From contig JAJEKV010000057.1 in the NCBI GenBank assembly GCA_021234155.1, positions 1,290,300 through 1,354,299 of the forward strand: DNA of 64,000 nucleotides, in the 5' to 3' direction. Both the position numbers and the translations under genes were made by a program. Position 1 is the first letter of the stretch. Every line of letters begins with the position of its first letter. The notes beneath the pieces are model-generated. The model did no database searches, was not told where the DNA came from, and saw only the letters and a program-made list of their open reading frames with translations. Of this stretch, positions 45,676 through 55,405 are shown one piece after another. This DNA is from Isoetes taiwanensis (lineage: Eukaryota; Streptophyta; Lycopodiopsida; Isoetales; Isoetaceae).

Positions 45676-48545
45676 ATGGCTGAGGAGCAAAAGCATCGAG
45701 CCTTCCCAATCTTTCTTTCCCCGCCTCTTCGGGCAATGTCGCTTAGTTTATATCCTAAGTTGCATCGTTCGAAGAGGCGTGAAAGCAAAGATTTGGGAAT
45801 GCGCGATGCTTTCTCTCTGGCATGGACTCTCCTATGTTTTCTTCTTTCCTGTGGGTATTCTCGACTCGCGAGTCGAGAAACCCCCTGCATTCTCCTATTT
45901 AGTGTTTACTTCGGGTGTTAGTAGATACTTTCATGCTCTAACATTGGGACATTTACTGAACGCAGCCCGTATCCTGACCAGATCATACACGCTCGGCAAC
46001 AGTGGAAAGCGTTGGGTTGTCCTCAGCGTCCTAAAGGAAACAGGGCTCCCTCGGATAAGTGGAAGACCTTTGAGAAACTCTGCAGATATGTTCGGCTGGA
46101 AGGCCAGGAAGATGATGAGGGAGAGGATGAAGAGGAGAAGAAGAAGAGAACACCAAGGAAGGGCAGGGAGTCTCTCTTAGACCAATATGACCTCATTCTT
46201 AGCACTGAGGCGGTCTGGGAGAAATGGACTGAGATATGGGCTCAATGGACAAGAGGCAAGCTGAAGGACAGCAATGGAAAATTCCCATGCAGGCCGGACC
46301 CAAAGTTGTTCGACAGGCAATTTATGAAAAGGATACAGGGCCTGACCGACAAGGAAACGCTTGATCTACAGGGCAGAATCCTGGATGGAACAATCCTGCT
46401 AAGGAAAAGTAGAAGCTCAAAAATGCAGGACGCAAAGGATTATGCCACAGTCCTAAAGAGACAACGTGCGTTGGAAGAAGGCATCACGGAGTTCTGCAAT
46501 GTTGCTTCCAATGAATACCATGACTTTGATTATTACAAGGAAAAGGCTGCCCTTGATGAGGAAGACATGAAGGAGTTGAACCGTCTATGTCAACCCTATA
46601 TCAACACCAAGCTAAAGCGTAACGTCAAAACCCTTCCCTTCCCTGAACGTGCTATGGCAATTCTGAAGAGGAAGCTTGGATTCAGGGTGGTCCCATTTAA
46701 GACCGATGATAGCTTCCCTCCATTCCTGGTAACCTTGGGACACAAGGGATTTGGTGGTCTGGAACTGGCACCTGGGCCCGTGGCACTATTTGCCATCAAT
46801 ATGATCGAAGACCCCACCCTTTCTTATGACAAAGCTGACATAGAGCAGTGGTACAAGACGTGTCTGGACATGACCGACCTGGATACTTTCAGTTTCCTTG
46901 TCTTTTGCATGCCGGGCAATCAAACAACTGTTGTCTCCCAATGGGCAGCTGATATTAACTTCACCAACAAGATCTTGTACTCCATATACGAACTTGAACA
47001 TGAGTGTAGACTTGGCTTGCCGAAGGCACCAAGCTTTGCCAATATAGTTTTGGTTTTGATTTCAAGATCGGCTGTAGACCTGGACAAGTGGTGGTCTAGC
47101 GAACATCATTATCTCGACAAGTTCATGATTTCTCAAGAGCAGATGGAACCCTGGAAGGGTGGCAGATTTACGGAGGATGTGCCATCGATGGACAAAGTCA
47201 GCAATGATGGTGCGACAGGTCCAATATATAGAATTCCTATCCGGCCAAGAGTTATCAAGTACTTCATAACCAGCTTGGTCGAGGAAGATCAAATTGTATG
47301 CGAGTGGTACATGAATGGCCTGTTCTCTCAGGGGGCTATGCTGTATGGAATGAAACCTATATCCGTGGTTGGAAATAAGGACATGGTTGAAACCATTCGG
47401 TCATACCTGGATCTGCTTCATGAGCATTTCAAAGGGAGGAAGACAAATGGAAGCAGTAAGGCCGATGATGACGAAGACAAACCTGAGAGCCAGGGAGAGA
47501 AACATGACGGAGATGAGAATGTCGAAGGTTTGGACGCGAATGCTGCGGATCAAATTCTTGAGAATCTGAGATTGAGGTGAGTTCACTTTGCTCTCTCGGT
47601 GTTTCTTGACTCACGAGTCGAGAAACCTTTCGGGACTTTAACTTTTTCCATCTAGAGAAAACTCGTTTCCTATCTGACGTCTCTCATCATTTCAGGGACA
47701 TCGATCGCAACGACTCCGGATCTTTGACAATATCTAGTGGCAGTTCACATCACGAGGAGGACACTGCATTCAACAAAGACAATCAAGAGCAAGACACTGC
47801 GGACAGCAAGAAAGGAGCTGAAAAAATAATGATCCCGCATATGGATCCCGATCAGGGGGAAATCTGGTCAGAGCCAAACTCCAACTGGGATCCAGATGGT
47901 CCCACCAAGCTTGTAATATTCGACGTCAATGGAGTATTAGCTGCAGTATACTACGAGAAAGACGTCCCTGAGCTTAACACCTCGCAGATCCCGACGAAAA
48001 CGGACCATAAAATCGTGTATCCGAGGCCTAGAGCAAAGGAAATTGTTGAATGGTGCCTGGAACGGGGATTCGAAGTGGCCATATGGTCTTGTATGACAAA
48101 GAAAAATATTGTCAATGTCCTTGGTGTTATCGGCCTTCTAGTTTTGAAGTTCAAGTTTGTTTGGGGAAACGAAAGGGTCGAGCATGTGTCAGACCTCGAT
48201 CCAGCCATCACAAAGGGGAAGTCTATTATGGTGAAAAGGCTGGACAGGGTTTATGAACAATTCTCGGACTTTGGCAAACACAACACGCTGATCATAGACG
48301 ACTCCGCCTACAAGTGCTATCATAACTCGCAAAATACAATCATTGCTAAGAGTTATCGACCAGAAGAGTATGAGACGGATAGGTGGTTGTCTTTCAGTCT
48401 CGTTCCTGTCTTGGCGGAATCCTTGTTTGCCATTCTTGTGGCCGATGTGATTAGGAACTATCCGAGCCTCAAGGAACCAGATCCAGAGAGCAGGGCGATC
48501 ATGAACGCTATGGACAAGAAATTTTATGGTGAACAAGACGAGTGA
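45676..48545 (+). CDS. Methyltransferase-like / FCP1-like HAD phosphatase fusion (Element B)
   Basis: Three exons: 45676-45854, 45966-47576 and 47696-48545. Both introns have GT...AG ends and both joins keep frame (GG|C and AG|G), giving an uninterrupted 879 residues. Exon 2 starts PYPDQIIHARQQW, matching PYADQIHHLRKQY of the Element A gene. An acidic/basic linker follows. Residues about 130-220 (EAVWEKWTEIWAQW) also match that gene. Residues about 325-545 follow the Element A methyltransferase-like domain, but the SAM motif is degenerate (VCEWYMNGLFSQGA), so catalysis is doubtful. Exon 3 adds an FCP1/NIF-type HAD domain: KLVIFDVNGVL (Asp 673), VAIWSC (about 728) and LIIDDSAYKC (Asp 798-799). 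The second Asp of the usual DxDx(T/V) is Asn. The first ATG was taken as start; upstream exons are possible. Confidence 0.75.
45855..45965 (+). repeat. Intron 1 with palindrome at the donor
   Basis: The intron begins GTATTCTCGACTCGCGAGTC. A perfect 22-bp palindrome (45858-45879) starts three bases after the 5' splice site. The intron is 111 bp and ends TGAACGCAG. Confidence 0.85.
47577..47695 (+). repeat. Intron 2 with the same palindrome
   Basis: A 119-bp intron, GTGAGT...CATTTCAG, with TTCTTGACTCACGAGTCGAG at 47603-47622, two changes from the perfect palindrome. Confidence 0.85.
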
Positions 48546-48599
48546 CCACTGCTTTCAGATTTTCGAGTTGTGTAAATCATGTAAAGAAATGTGAAGAAA

Positions 48600-48930
48600 T
48601 GTACTATATTTTGTAATGAATATACTTGTACATTGACTTTTCGCTGGCTTTCTCGACTCGCGAGTCGAGAAAGGCATGCTTGTCTTGTTGATGAAACCAT
48701 TTGTATGTTTGTTTGTGTGACTGGATGCAGCCATAATCTGTAATGATAATGGTTGTACATTGGGTTTCCTGGGCCTTTCTCGACTCACGAGTCGAGAAAG
48801 GCACTGCTTGTCTCGTTGACGAAACCATTTGTATGCTTCCGTCTGTGATTGGATGCAGCCATATTCTAATGAGAATGGTTGTACTTTGACTTTTCTGGGC
48901 CTTTCTCGACTCGCGAGTCGAGAAAGACAC
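48600..48930. repeat. Three 126-bp units, each with one palindrome
   Basis: Palindromes are centred near 48660, 48787 and 48914, with core TCGACTCGCGAGTCGA or TCGACTCACGAGTCGA. They lie in tandem units that also share GGATGCAGCCATA, ATGGTTGTAC and GAAACCATTTGTATG. They lie in the 3' flank of the fusion gene and may include its polyadenylation region (TTGTAATGAATA). Confidence 0.9.
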
Positions 48931-49035
48931 AACTTGCCACGTGAATGGATGCAGTTATATGGAATGAATGTTCTCCATTGTATTTTGAATTCACCATTCT
49001 TTTCTTCGTTTTGACTAATGATACCGTAATTGTCA

Positions 49036-49515
49036 GATCCGGCAGCAGCACAGATACCGTTCAGGCATCACAGAGACCGCTCCAGGCGGCACAGATCCCG
49101 CTCAAGGCGGCGGAGATTCCGTTCTGGCACAGATCCCCCTCACGCTACACTCTTGCCCGGCCTTTGGGATAAGGTTGCTCGTGAATGCAGACGCCATGCA
49201 CATGCTCGGGATAAAGAAGAGGAGAAGAAATTAGAGACAGTGCAGAAAGCTCAAAGCATCTTGCAAGCATTGCATAACATCCACGGAGGTTGGGGAAGGA
49301 GCATATTTGATGAAAAGCTGCGGGAGGAGAGTGGAGAAGTCGGGTGGACAGGTCGGCCGGTGGCTCCAGAGGCACCTCCTCGTGAGGCATTCCACACTCT
49401 TCAGGTTGCCCCCAAGGCTTACAAACGGCAAGTTAATCCCCTGAGGTGGACGACCTACCACGATGATGTAACTGTAGTGACAGCAAGACCGCCATGGTCT
49501 TTGCGTCCGATATAA
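49036..49515 (+). CDS. Arg-rich downstream coding region, unknown
   Basis: A 160-codon frame opens just after a possible acceptor (GTAATTGTCAG at 49035). The first 40 residues are Arg/Ser/His-rich and come from imperfect repeats of GGCACAGATCCCGCTCA. The rest is ordinary globular-looking protein with KAQSILQALHNIHGGWGRSI, FHTLQVAPKAYKRQVNPLRW and a stop at 49515. It may be a third gene of Element B or an alternative last exon of the fusion gene. No family is recognised, and no counterpart is seen in Element A. Confidence 0.5.
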   Translation, partial: DPAAAQIPFRHHRDRSRRHRSRSRRRRFRSGTDPPHATLLPGLWDKVARECRRHAHARDKEEEKKLETVQKAQSILQALHNIHGGWGRSIFDEKLREESGEVGWTGRPVAPEAPPREAFHTLQVAPKAYKRQVNPLRWTTYHDDVTVVTARPPWSLRPI

Positions 49516-49774
49516 AATACATTGTACCTATTCAATTTATTAATAAAAATTCTTTTCCGACTAGAACTTTGGTTTCAATCTTTAAATAATGAATTTCCTT
49601 TGTTTGAGTTGCATTGTTCTTGTTCTCGACTCGCTATCCGAGAAAACTGGAAGAAAGCTTGGATGCACACTTACAGACAAAAATTCGGATTAAGGATAGT
49701 TTTCGGGTCGGGGTGCTCCTTTTTGTGTAAATTAACAGGGTTCCGAAAAAAAGTGGGAATGGAATGAGTCCCAA

Positions 49775-50650
49775 TTTAATTAAATACGACTTCTCAGCAT
49801 TCTGAAACTCTGGGGGGAAATCTTCAATAGCAATCCAAAATGGGGCACGTAAGGCATCTGGCTTACCTGGAAAAGAGCCAGGAACATACTATCGATACAA
49901 CAAAGATATTTTCACAGAGGATCAACACCACGTTCTATGAGCTGAGCCACCGGCTCAGGAGACTCAAACATCAGGAGAAAACAATGTTGATCTTTGGCCA
50001 CGAGCTTGATGGATTGATACGTAGGAAGCCCTAATTTGTGTAGATGCCCAGATAACCAAGATCCCACGCGCTTCAGATCCAAGAAGGGGCCACTGAAGTA
50101 ACAAACAACAGAGCATGCAACTAATTGCTCCATATAACGAGATGAGTCTCAAGACTGATCTGCACCACAGGGGACTCAAAGCACTCAAAGGTTGACCTGC
50201 ACTTCTGAACCTCATAAAAAATGTCAGCTGGTGGTAATAAACTATCCATGGAGTCTTGCTTGGCGTGCAACTGCTGAAGATAGGATGCAACTTCTTTCTT
50301 ATTATTGTCCACCATGGTGGCAATGGCCTCTGAGACACGAAATGAAGTGGCTGGAGATGACACACCTTTACATAGCCACTCAGAGAAGCGGACACCTGTA
50401 ACCCTTGCCACTGTGTCAGAAGACCTCCAAGGTGTAGAGGTCGAGACATGTGGCGTGGTTGAAGAAAAAGGTATCCCAGGCTTGTTCGAGGGAAGAGGGA
50501 AAAACTCCTCTTGCCTTGAGGAACCTCCAACGTGCGTTGGATGTTCTTTTTGTTCAGAAGGGCCGCCTTCATGTGAGAGACTCCCAATATCTGTTGAGGA
50601 TGCAACCTGTGTCACATTCTTTTGAGCAGGAGCTACTAATCTCATATGTT
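49775..50650 (-). mobile_element. LINE ORF1-like element, 5' part
   Basis: Minus-strand coding sequence: a Ser/Pro/Thr-rich region (50645-50121), then CYFSGPFLDLKRVGSWLSGH and LMFESPEPVAQLI, the N-terminal half of a DUF4283-type RNA-binding gag domain. Next comes APFWIAIEDFPPEFQNAEKSY at the break point 49785. Frame changes occur near 50120 and 49910. The protein continues at 25808 on the other side of Element B. Confidence 0.75.
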
Positions 50651-50707
50651 CTGAAGAACTTCCAACATGTCAAGAGCTAGTACAAACATCCACATCACGA
50701 GGTACAT

Positions 50708-50971
50708 GTGGTCGTCATAGACGACGTGGTAGTGCTAGATACTAGAAGGGTTGGGACTCGGTCTACAACAAGGGCCAGTACTTGCACTGTTGCAGCATTA
50801 AATGTGGCAAAAATTGAGATAGAAATTGGCGCAGATAATGATGTCAATGAACATGTTCAGGAGGTGGAAGTCAATGAGGAAGATGATACGGAAGAAGAAG
50901 AGGTGGAAATGTGGAAATCTTCCGCTAAAACAGAGTCTGTAGACGAGGAGAATGAAGAAGAAGAAGAATAA
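50708..50971 (+). CDS. Acidic small frame, doubtful
   Basis: An 87-codon frame with a C-terminal run of Glu/Asp (NEEDDTEEEEVEMWK, DEENEEEEE). The acidic tail could come from a simple GAA/GAT repeat. No homologue is recognised and no promoter or splice signals decide the case. Confidence 0.25.
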   Translation: MVVIDDVVVLDTRRVGTRSTTRASTCTVAALNVAKIEIEIGADNDVNEHVQEVEVNEEDDTEEEEVEMWKSSAKTESVDEENEEEEE

Positions 50972-50989
50972 TCAACTTCAAGGTAAAGT

Positions 50990-51585
50990 TTGTTTCATAT
51001 TATTAAGTGTTGACCGTGGCAACAAAAATCTAATGGTTGTTTTTTTTAGATTGTTTGCGCGACTTTCAGCTTAATATGTTCAGAAATTCTATTTAAATTG
51101 TAAGAAACTATGTGGTAAGGTTGTAGTTTATGATGATCAAAAATTTTAACTTATTATGGTTTGAAATCTTGAGAAACATAACTTTATAATGTTTAAAGAC
51201 TTTATCTGAATTTAGATGACTAGTAACTAAATCTTATGCACACACAAGATATTGGCTTTAATTATTTAATTTACATAATCTTTGAAGTTGTATAATATAT
51301 TTATATTCTTTTACAATTTGCCTACACAAGCAATAAAATAAAACAACTTGAAATTAAATAACTGGTTATAGTGAATCTAAAATAATATTTAAATCAGCTT
51401 GAAGTACTATAAGTAGTGTACGTCCGTAACGTACACTACGACGTACACTACGTACTATACCTCAAATGAAACAACACATGAACTATGTATTTAAAGTACG
51501 AAAAGGCCTAAGGTTTGAAAAATATATAGTACGTTACAGGATATACAACACGCAAATCGTACACTATGTACGTGACTACACTAGT
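50990..51585. other. AT-rich stretch, no gene seen
   Basis: Contains a short set of CGTACACTACG inverted words near 51415-51460 and otherwise nothing recognisable. Confidence 0.5.
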
Positions 51586-52369
51586 GCGAGCCTTGAGGAT
51601 TTGGCGGCGTTACCTTCTTGGGAGACAGTTCCAGTTGGACACCGATCATCACAACCTTCAATACATCTTCACACAGCCACATCTTAATCTTAGACAAAGG
51701 AGATGGATGGAATTTCTGGAGGCTGAATTTTTGGATGGAATCATAATGTTATTGCAATGTTCTTTTTAGACATCCCTTGGTAACTTGAACTCATTGTAAT
51801 ACCATTTCGACCCTCACCAGTGGGTTCATCAAGACCATTGAGCAAACTCTTCCAGATGATCTTGAATTCAAAGAAGTGTGGCAAAGCTTGTCCAAGGAGG
51901 CCAGAATTGATAAGGAATATGATATCTTTACAAGAAGGAAGATAATCTTCTCTATTAAAAGAATACATTATGTGTACCAGAATCCTCAGGGGTCAGAACG
52001 CTTATTCTCCATGATACACATAATAGTCCAATAGTAGGACATGCAGAGTTTATGAAGACTTATTTCAAGATAAGGTCCAGTTACTTTTGGCTCGGTCTGG
52101 AAAAATATATTTCTATGTACATTAAGCAGTATTAGCTTTGTCAGCAAACAAAAGCCGAGCAATTACGTATTCGAGGAGAGCTTGAACCTTTGGAAGTCCC
52201 CAATGCCAAGTGGAAAATCATTACTATGGATTTCCTAGTAGGTCTTCCACGAACTCTAAGGGGATACGATGCCTTCATGGTAGTGGTGGACAAGCTCTCT
52301 AAAATGGCACACTTTCTCCCATGTTGAACTACCGACACTGCATTGGATACGGCGTACCTTTTAACAAGA
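51586..52369 (+). pseudogene. pol: Ty3/gypsy pol fragment
   Basis: The translation gives LDTDHHNLQYIFTQPHLNLR and RRWMEFLEA (end of RNase H). After many stops come integrase zinc-region pieces and, at 52180-52320, the start of the core (NAKWKIITMDFLVGLPRTL, MVVVDKLSKMAHF). It closely resembles the Ty3-2 family over the same region but lacks LTRs. Confidence 0.8.
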
Positions 52370-52724
52370 TTGCATATTAAACGGGCGCAAATCATTGAAA
52401 CGGGAGCAAAAGGAATATTCCTTAAAGATTCCCTTTTTTCCCAAAAAAGAAGCTAAAATGAGGTAAAAAAATTTATTTTGGTCATAAAATTGCATTTTGA
52501 CACCCCTAAAATCACTCATTTTTTTGTGCAAAGAGAAAATTGACTATGTCAAAGTGACACTTTTTCTAACAGTTAGAATTTACCTGAAGTGTGTTTTTAA
52601 AGAAAACCACTAATTTAAGTGTATGTCCTACACAACATTTTTTAAACTTGGATTATATTCCAGAAAATGTACTTTTAGGTTACAATGTGTCATTTTTTAA
52701 TGATGTAATATTTCAAAGTACTAA

Positions 52725-53275
52725 AATTGTAATCCGGAATACACTTTTGTTAGTCGAGAATAACAGAAGTGTATTCCGGAATACACTTTTGCTTTTCTTG
52801 AAAGTCAAAGTGTATTCCAGAATACACTTTTGGTTTTGCTCGAAATCCAAAGTGTATTCCGGAATACACTTTTGTTGTACAAGTTTTTGAGACTGAACAG
52901 TGATCTTGAGGTTTTTCGGGTTTTCGACATTTTCAATGATCTCGCAACTTTTTTGTTTCAATTGATTTGAATGACCTTGCGATTTTATTTATTTTTTATG
53001 TGGGGATACAGGAACAAAGTTCTAAATAATGAAGGGATTAGCGAAAGGGGAAAATAATCCAACAACAACTAGATTTTCTAGCATATTCAATTTATTTATA
53101 TGACCTTTCAATTGTTTTTATTGTTTTGTGTGGATACAGGGTTAAGGTATTAAATATAATAAAGGGATTTTGATTTTTTTGTTCTTAACACTAGGGATAC
53201 TGGATCTTGGTTGCAAATCATAAGAGGGAAATATATTTTGGAATACACTTTGTATTCCAGAATACATTTTTTTTT
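52725..53275. repeat. GTGTATTCCGGAATACAC palindromes
   Basis: There is a half copy at 52731. Full or near-full palindromes follow near 52763-52790, 52804-52830 and 52846-52870, and a pair of halves near 53229-53268. The longest are perfect over 24 bases (AAA and TTT flank the core). This is a third palindrome type in the window. Confidence 0.9.
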
Positions 53276-53561
53276 TCGAGGAGGACAAAGACGTGTTTTT
53301 TTTGCCCTTTCTGCTCTGGCGATCTTTGTCTACGGACCTCCCGCCACCATTTTATGCTCAGATTGGAAAAGGCTATGGCGTTGGCTAAAGCTTAAGCCAA
53401 GGCGCTGGCTAAGAGCCTTTGAAAATCTTTTTTTGCATTAGGGTCGCATGCCAAAATATAGGGTCTTCTGATCCGAAGAAGTTTTCGACATTTAGCTGAT
53501 TGGAAGACTCTAAGTTAGTTTCTAGTTGCGGAAAGAAACGAAGCAGTATATAGCATTTTAA

Positions 53562-53965
53562 GTGCCGAAATCAGCAATAAGCTCAGTAGAATCTGTTTTG
53601 GGCAGAGAGAGAAATGATCCCCGAAAGAAGGGGGTTTGTTTTCTCTTAGCCATAGCTGTTATAACGTTGCTATGGATTCAAGTTTCAGCTGCAACAGACG
53701 CAGACGATCTTCAAGCTCTGCAGAACTTCCAAAAGGGCGTGGCGTCTGGCAATGCCCTTAGTAGTTGGACAGGCAACCGATCCTTGTGGCAGTAACTGGA
53801 AGCACATGCAATGCACAGGATCATCTGTGACGGGACTTCTTTTCCAAAGCTTGAGCTTAGGGGGCACAGTGAGGCCGGACATTTAGAAAATGAAGAACTT
53901 GGAAACAATTCGGTTTCAAAATAATGGGTTCACCGGCTCGCTACCATCTCTGAGCAAGGAGATAT
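53562..53965 (+). pseudogene. LRR receptor-kinase N-terminal fragment
   Basis: A signal-peptide-like hydrophobic stretch (VCFLLAIAVITLLWIQVSA) is followed by DADDLQALQNFQKG and LSSWTG, an LRRNT_2 domain. After a frameshift at about 53785 come C-x-N-W, GTVRPDI and NNGFTGSLPSLS, as in TMK-type receptor kinases. There is a stop at 53884, and no kinase domain follows. Confidence 0.7.
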
Positions 53966-54769
53966 TCTTGATTTGCCCATGCTGTGTCCTCTATGTTTAA
54001 ACTGGAGCTTCTTTTTGCATTGTACATTGAAGCTTTGAAATAACAGCTGAGAAATATGGTCTGGCCATGCTTTGCACTGTAAAAAAGGACAGTGATGAAT
54101 GAGAATTTTGCTGTATGAGACCTTGAAGCAGGAAAATGCTTTTGTGGTACCTCAGTTCCATCCCCATATTATGGTAAGATTATTTCACATTTTCGTGTTT
54201 TTTTAGTTGCCATTGCTAACTTTTGTCAACATATTCTGTTAATTCTTAAGTGTCGATTTAATTATTCTATCATTTCTTGCTGATTCTTAGCATAGAGTTC
54301 TGTTTTAAAGTAGGTTTGCATGACTATTTTTTCTAGCCAAGTTTAGTCTGTTGGTTGCATTTCTTTTTACTGACTGGAATTTTGCTTAGTTCTTTTTAGC
54401 TTTGAAGATCTTATGTTAACTGTTTGTATACTAGATTGCAGGTTCTACTTCAGTTTTGAGAGCAATTCCTCTCAATATCTTTTCACCTTCCTTGAACTCT
54501 ACATCTGGAAGTGCTGAATAGAGTCGACGAGGATTTCATCAAATTTTTGAATTTTCATCCTCAACAAAAAATAAGGAGGTTGCATATTAAACGGGGTCTC
54601 TAAATCGAAGGAAATAAATCCTTCACCAAATTCAAAGCACCAAACTATCTTAAAGCTTTGTCTGATCTTAGAACATGCTTTCTTGGGGTGCAATAGATGC
54701 TACCTTCAGATCTAAACAACATTTGGCATGTTGAATGACCTCTTAAATATAAGGTGTACTGCAGGGATT

Positions 54770-54965
54770 GAAAACATGGTTCCCAATTTGTATTCTGGAA
54801 TAGCATAAGAGTGCAAGGTGCTATTCCAGAATAGCGCAAGACTTCAAGGTGTGGTGAAGGGATTTGAAATATGGCTCCCAATTTGTATTCTGGCGTAAGA
54901 GTGCAAGATCCTATTCTGGAATAACGTAAGAGTGCAAGGGCAACTGACAATCCTATTCCAAAATA
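54770..54965. repeat. CTATTCCAGAATAG-type palindromes
   Basis: TATTCTGGAATAGC, GCTATTCCAGAATAGC, TATTCTGGC and CTATTCTGGAATAACG alternate with GTAAGAGTGCAAGG words. It is a degenerate array related in its TTCC(A/G)GAA core to the array at 52.7 kb. Confidence 0.75.
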
Positions 54966-55405
54966 AAGTAGGAATTTTGAAAACACTGATTAGGTTCTTC
55001 TCTAGACAGATATTGGTATGCTCGGGTAGGTTCTTCTCCTCACATCATAAAACTTTATGTTTACTTCTTCTTCATACCTTGCACTTCTTGTGTAATGTTC
55101 ATACTTTAACTTGTGACCTTTTACAAATTCACCCCTTTTTGTCATGTCTTCACAATAACCCGATGCGAACAAAAAAAAATGTAGCTGAAATAGTGCATAC
55201 TAAATCATACACCATAATGATCTTGGAGTTAACCTCTAAAAATGCCATTTCAAGTGATTTATATATTGATCCAGTAGTAAGAAAATAATTTTTTCTCTAA
55301 AATAGCACATTTTAAAATATAATCCTAATGCTAGCATAACTCTGCAGGCCAGTAGCAGTTGGCGTCCTGCCTGTAGGTCTCACCGTGGTCCATTGAGGAC
55401 ATCTG

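Larger units (their letters stand above)
25809..49774. mobile_element. Element B: transposon with transposase and methyltransferase-phosphatase genes
   Basis: The ends are fixed by the broken LINE ORF. TTTCATTAAA (25799-25808) and TTTAATTAAA (49775-49784) are a 10-bp duplication with one change, and removing one copy plus the element restores the LINE frame. The left end reads GTGGGACAAATC and the right end, inverted, TTGGGACTCATTCC, so terminal inverted repeats are short (TGGGAC core). TGGGACTC recurs at 25830-25860. The element holds a transposase gene (minus), palindromes and hairpins, and a methyltransferase-HAD gene (plus). Ty3-2 (13.2 kb) later inserted in the centre, so the original length was about 10.7 kb. 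Confidence 0.8.
52370..54595. other. 2.2-kb segment between 16-bp direct repeats
   Basis: TTGCATATTAAACGGG occurs at 52370-52385 and 54580-54595. The enclosed DNA carries the GTGTATTCCGGAATACAC palindromes and an LRR-kinase scrap. The repeats could be a long target duplication or the ends of an element. No LTR or poly(A) is evident, so this is only a marker of an insertion. Confidence 0.5.
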
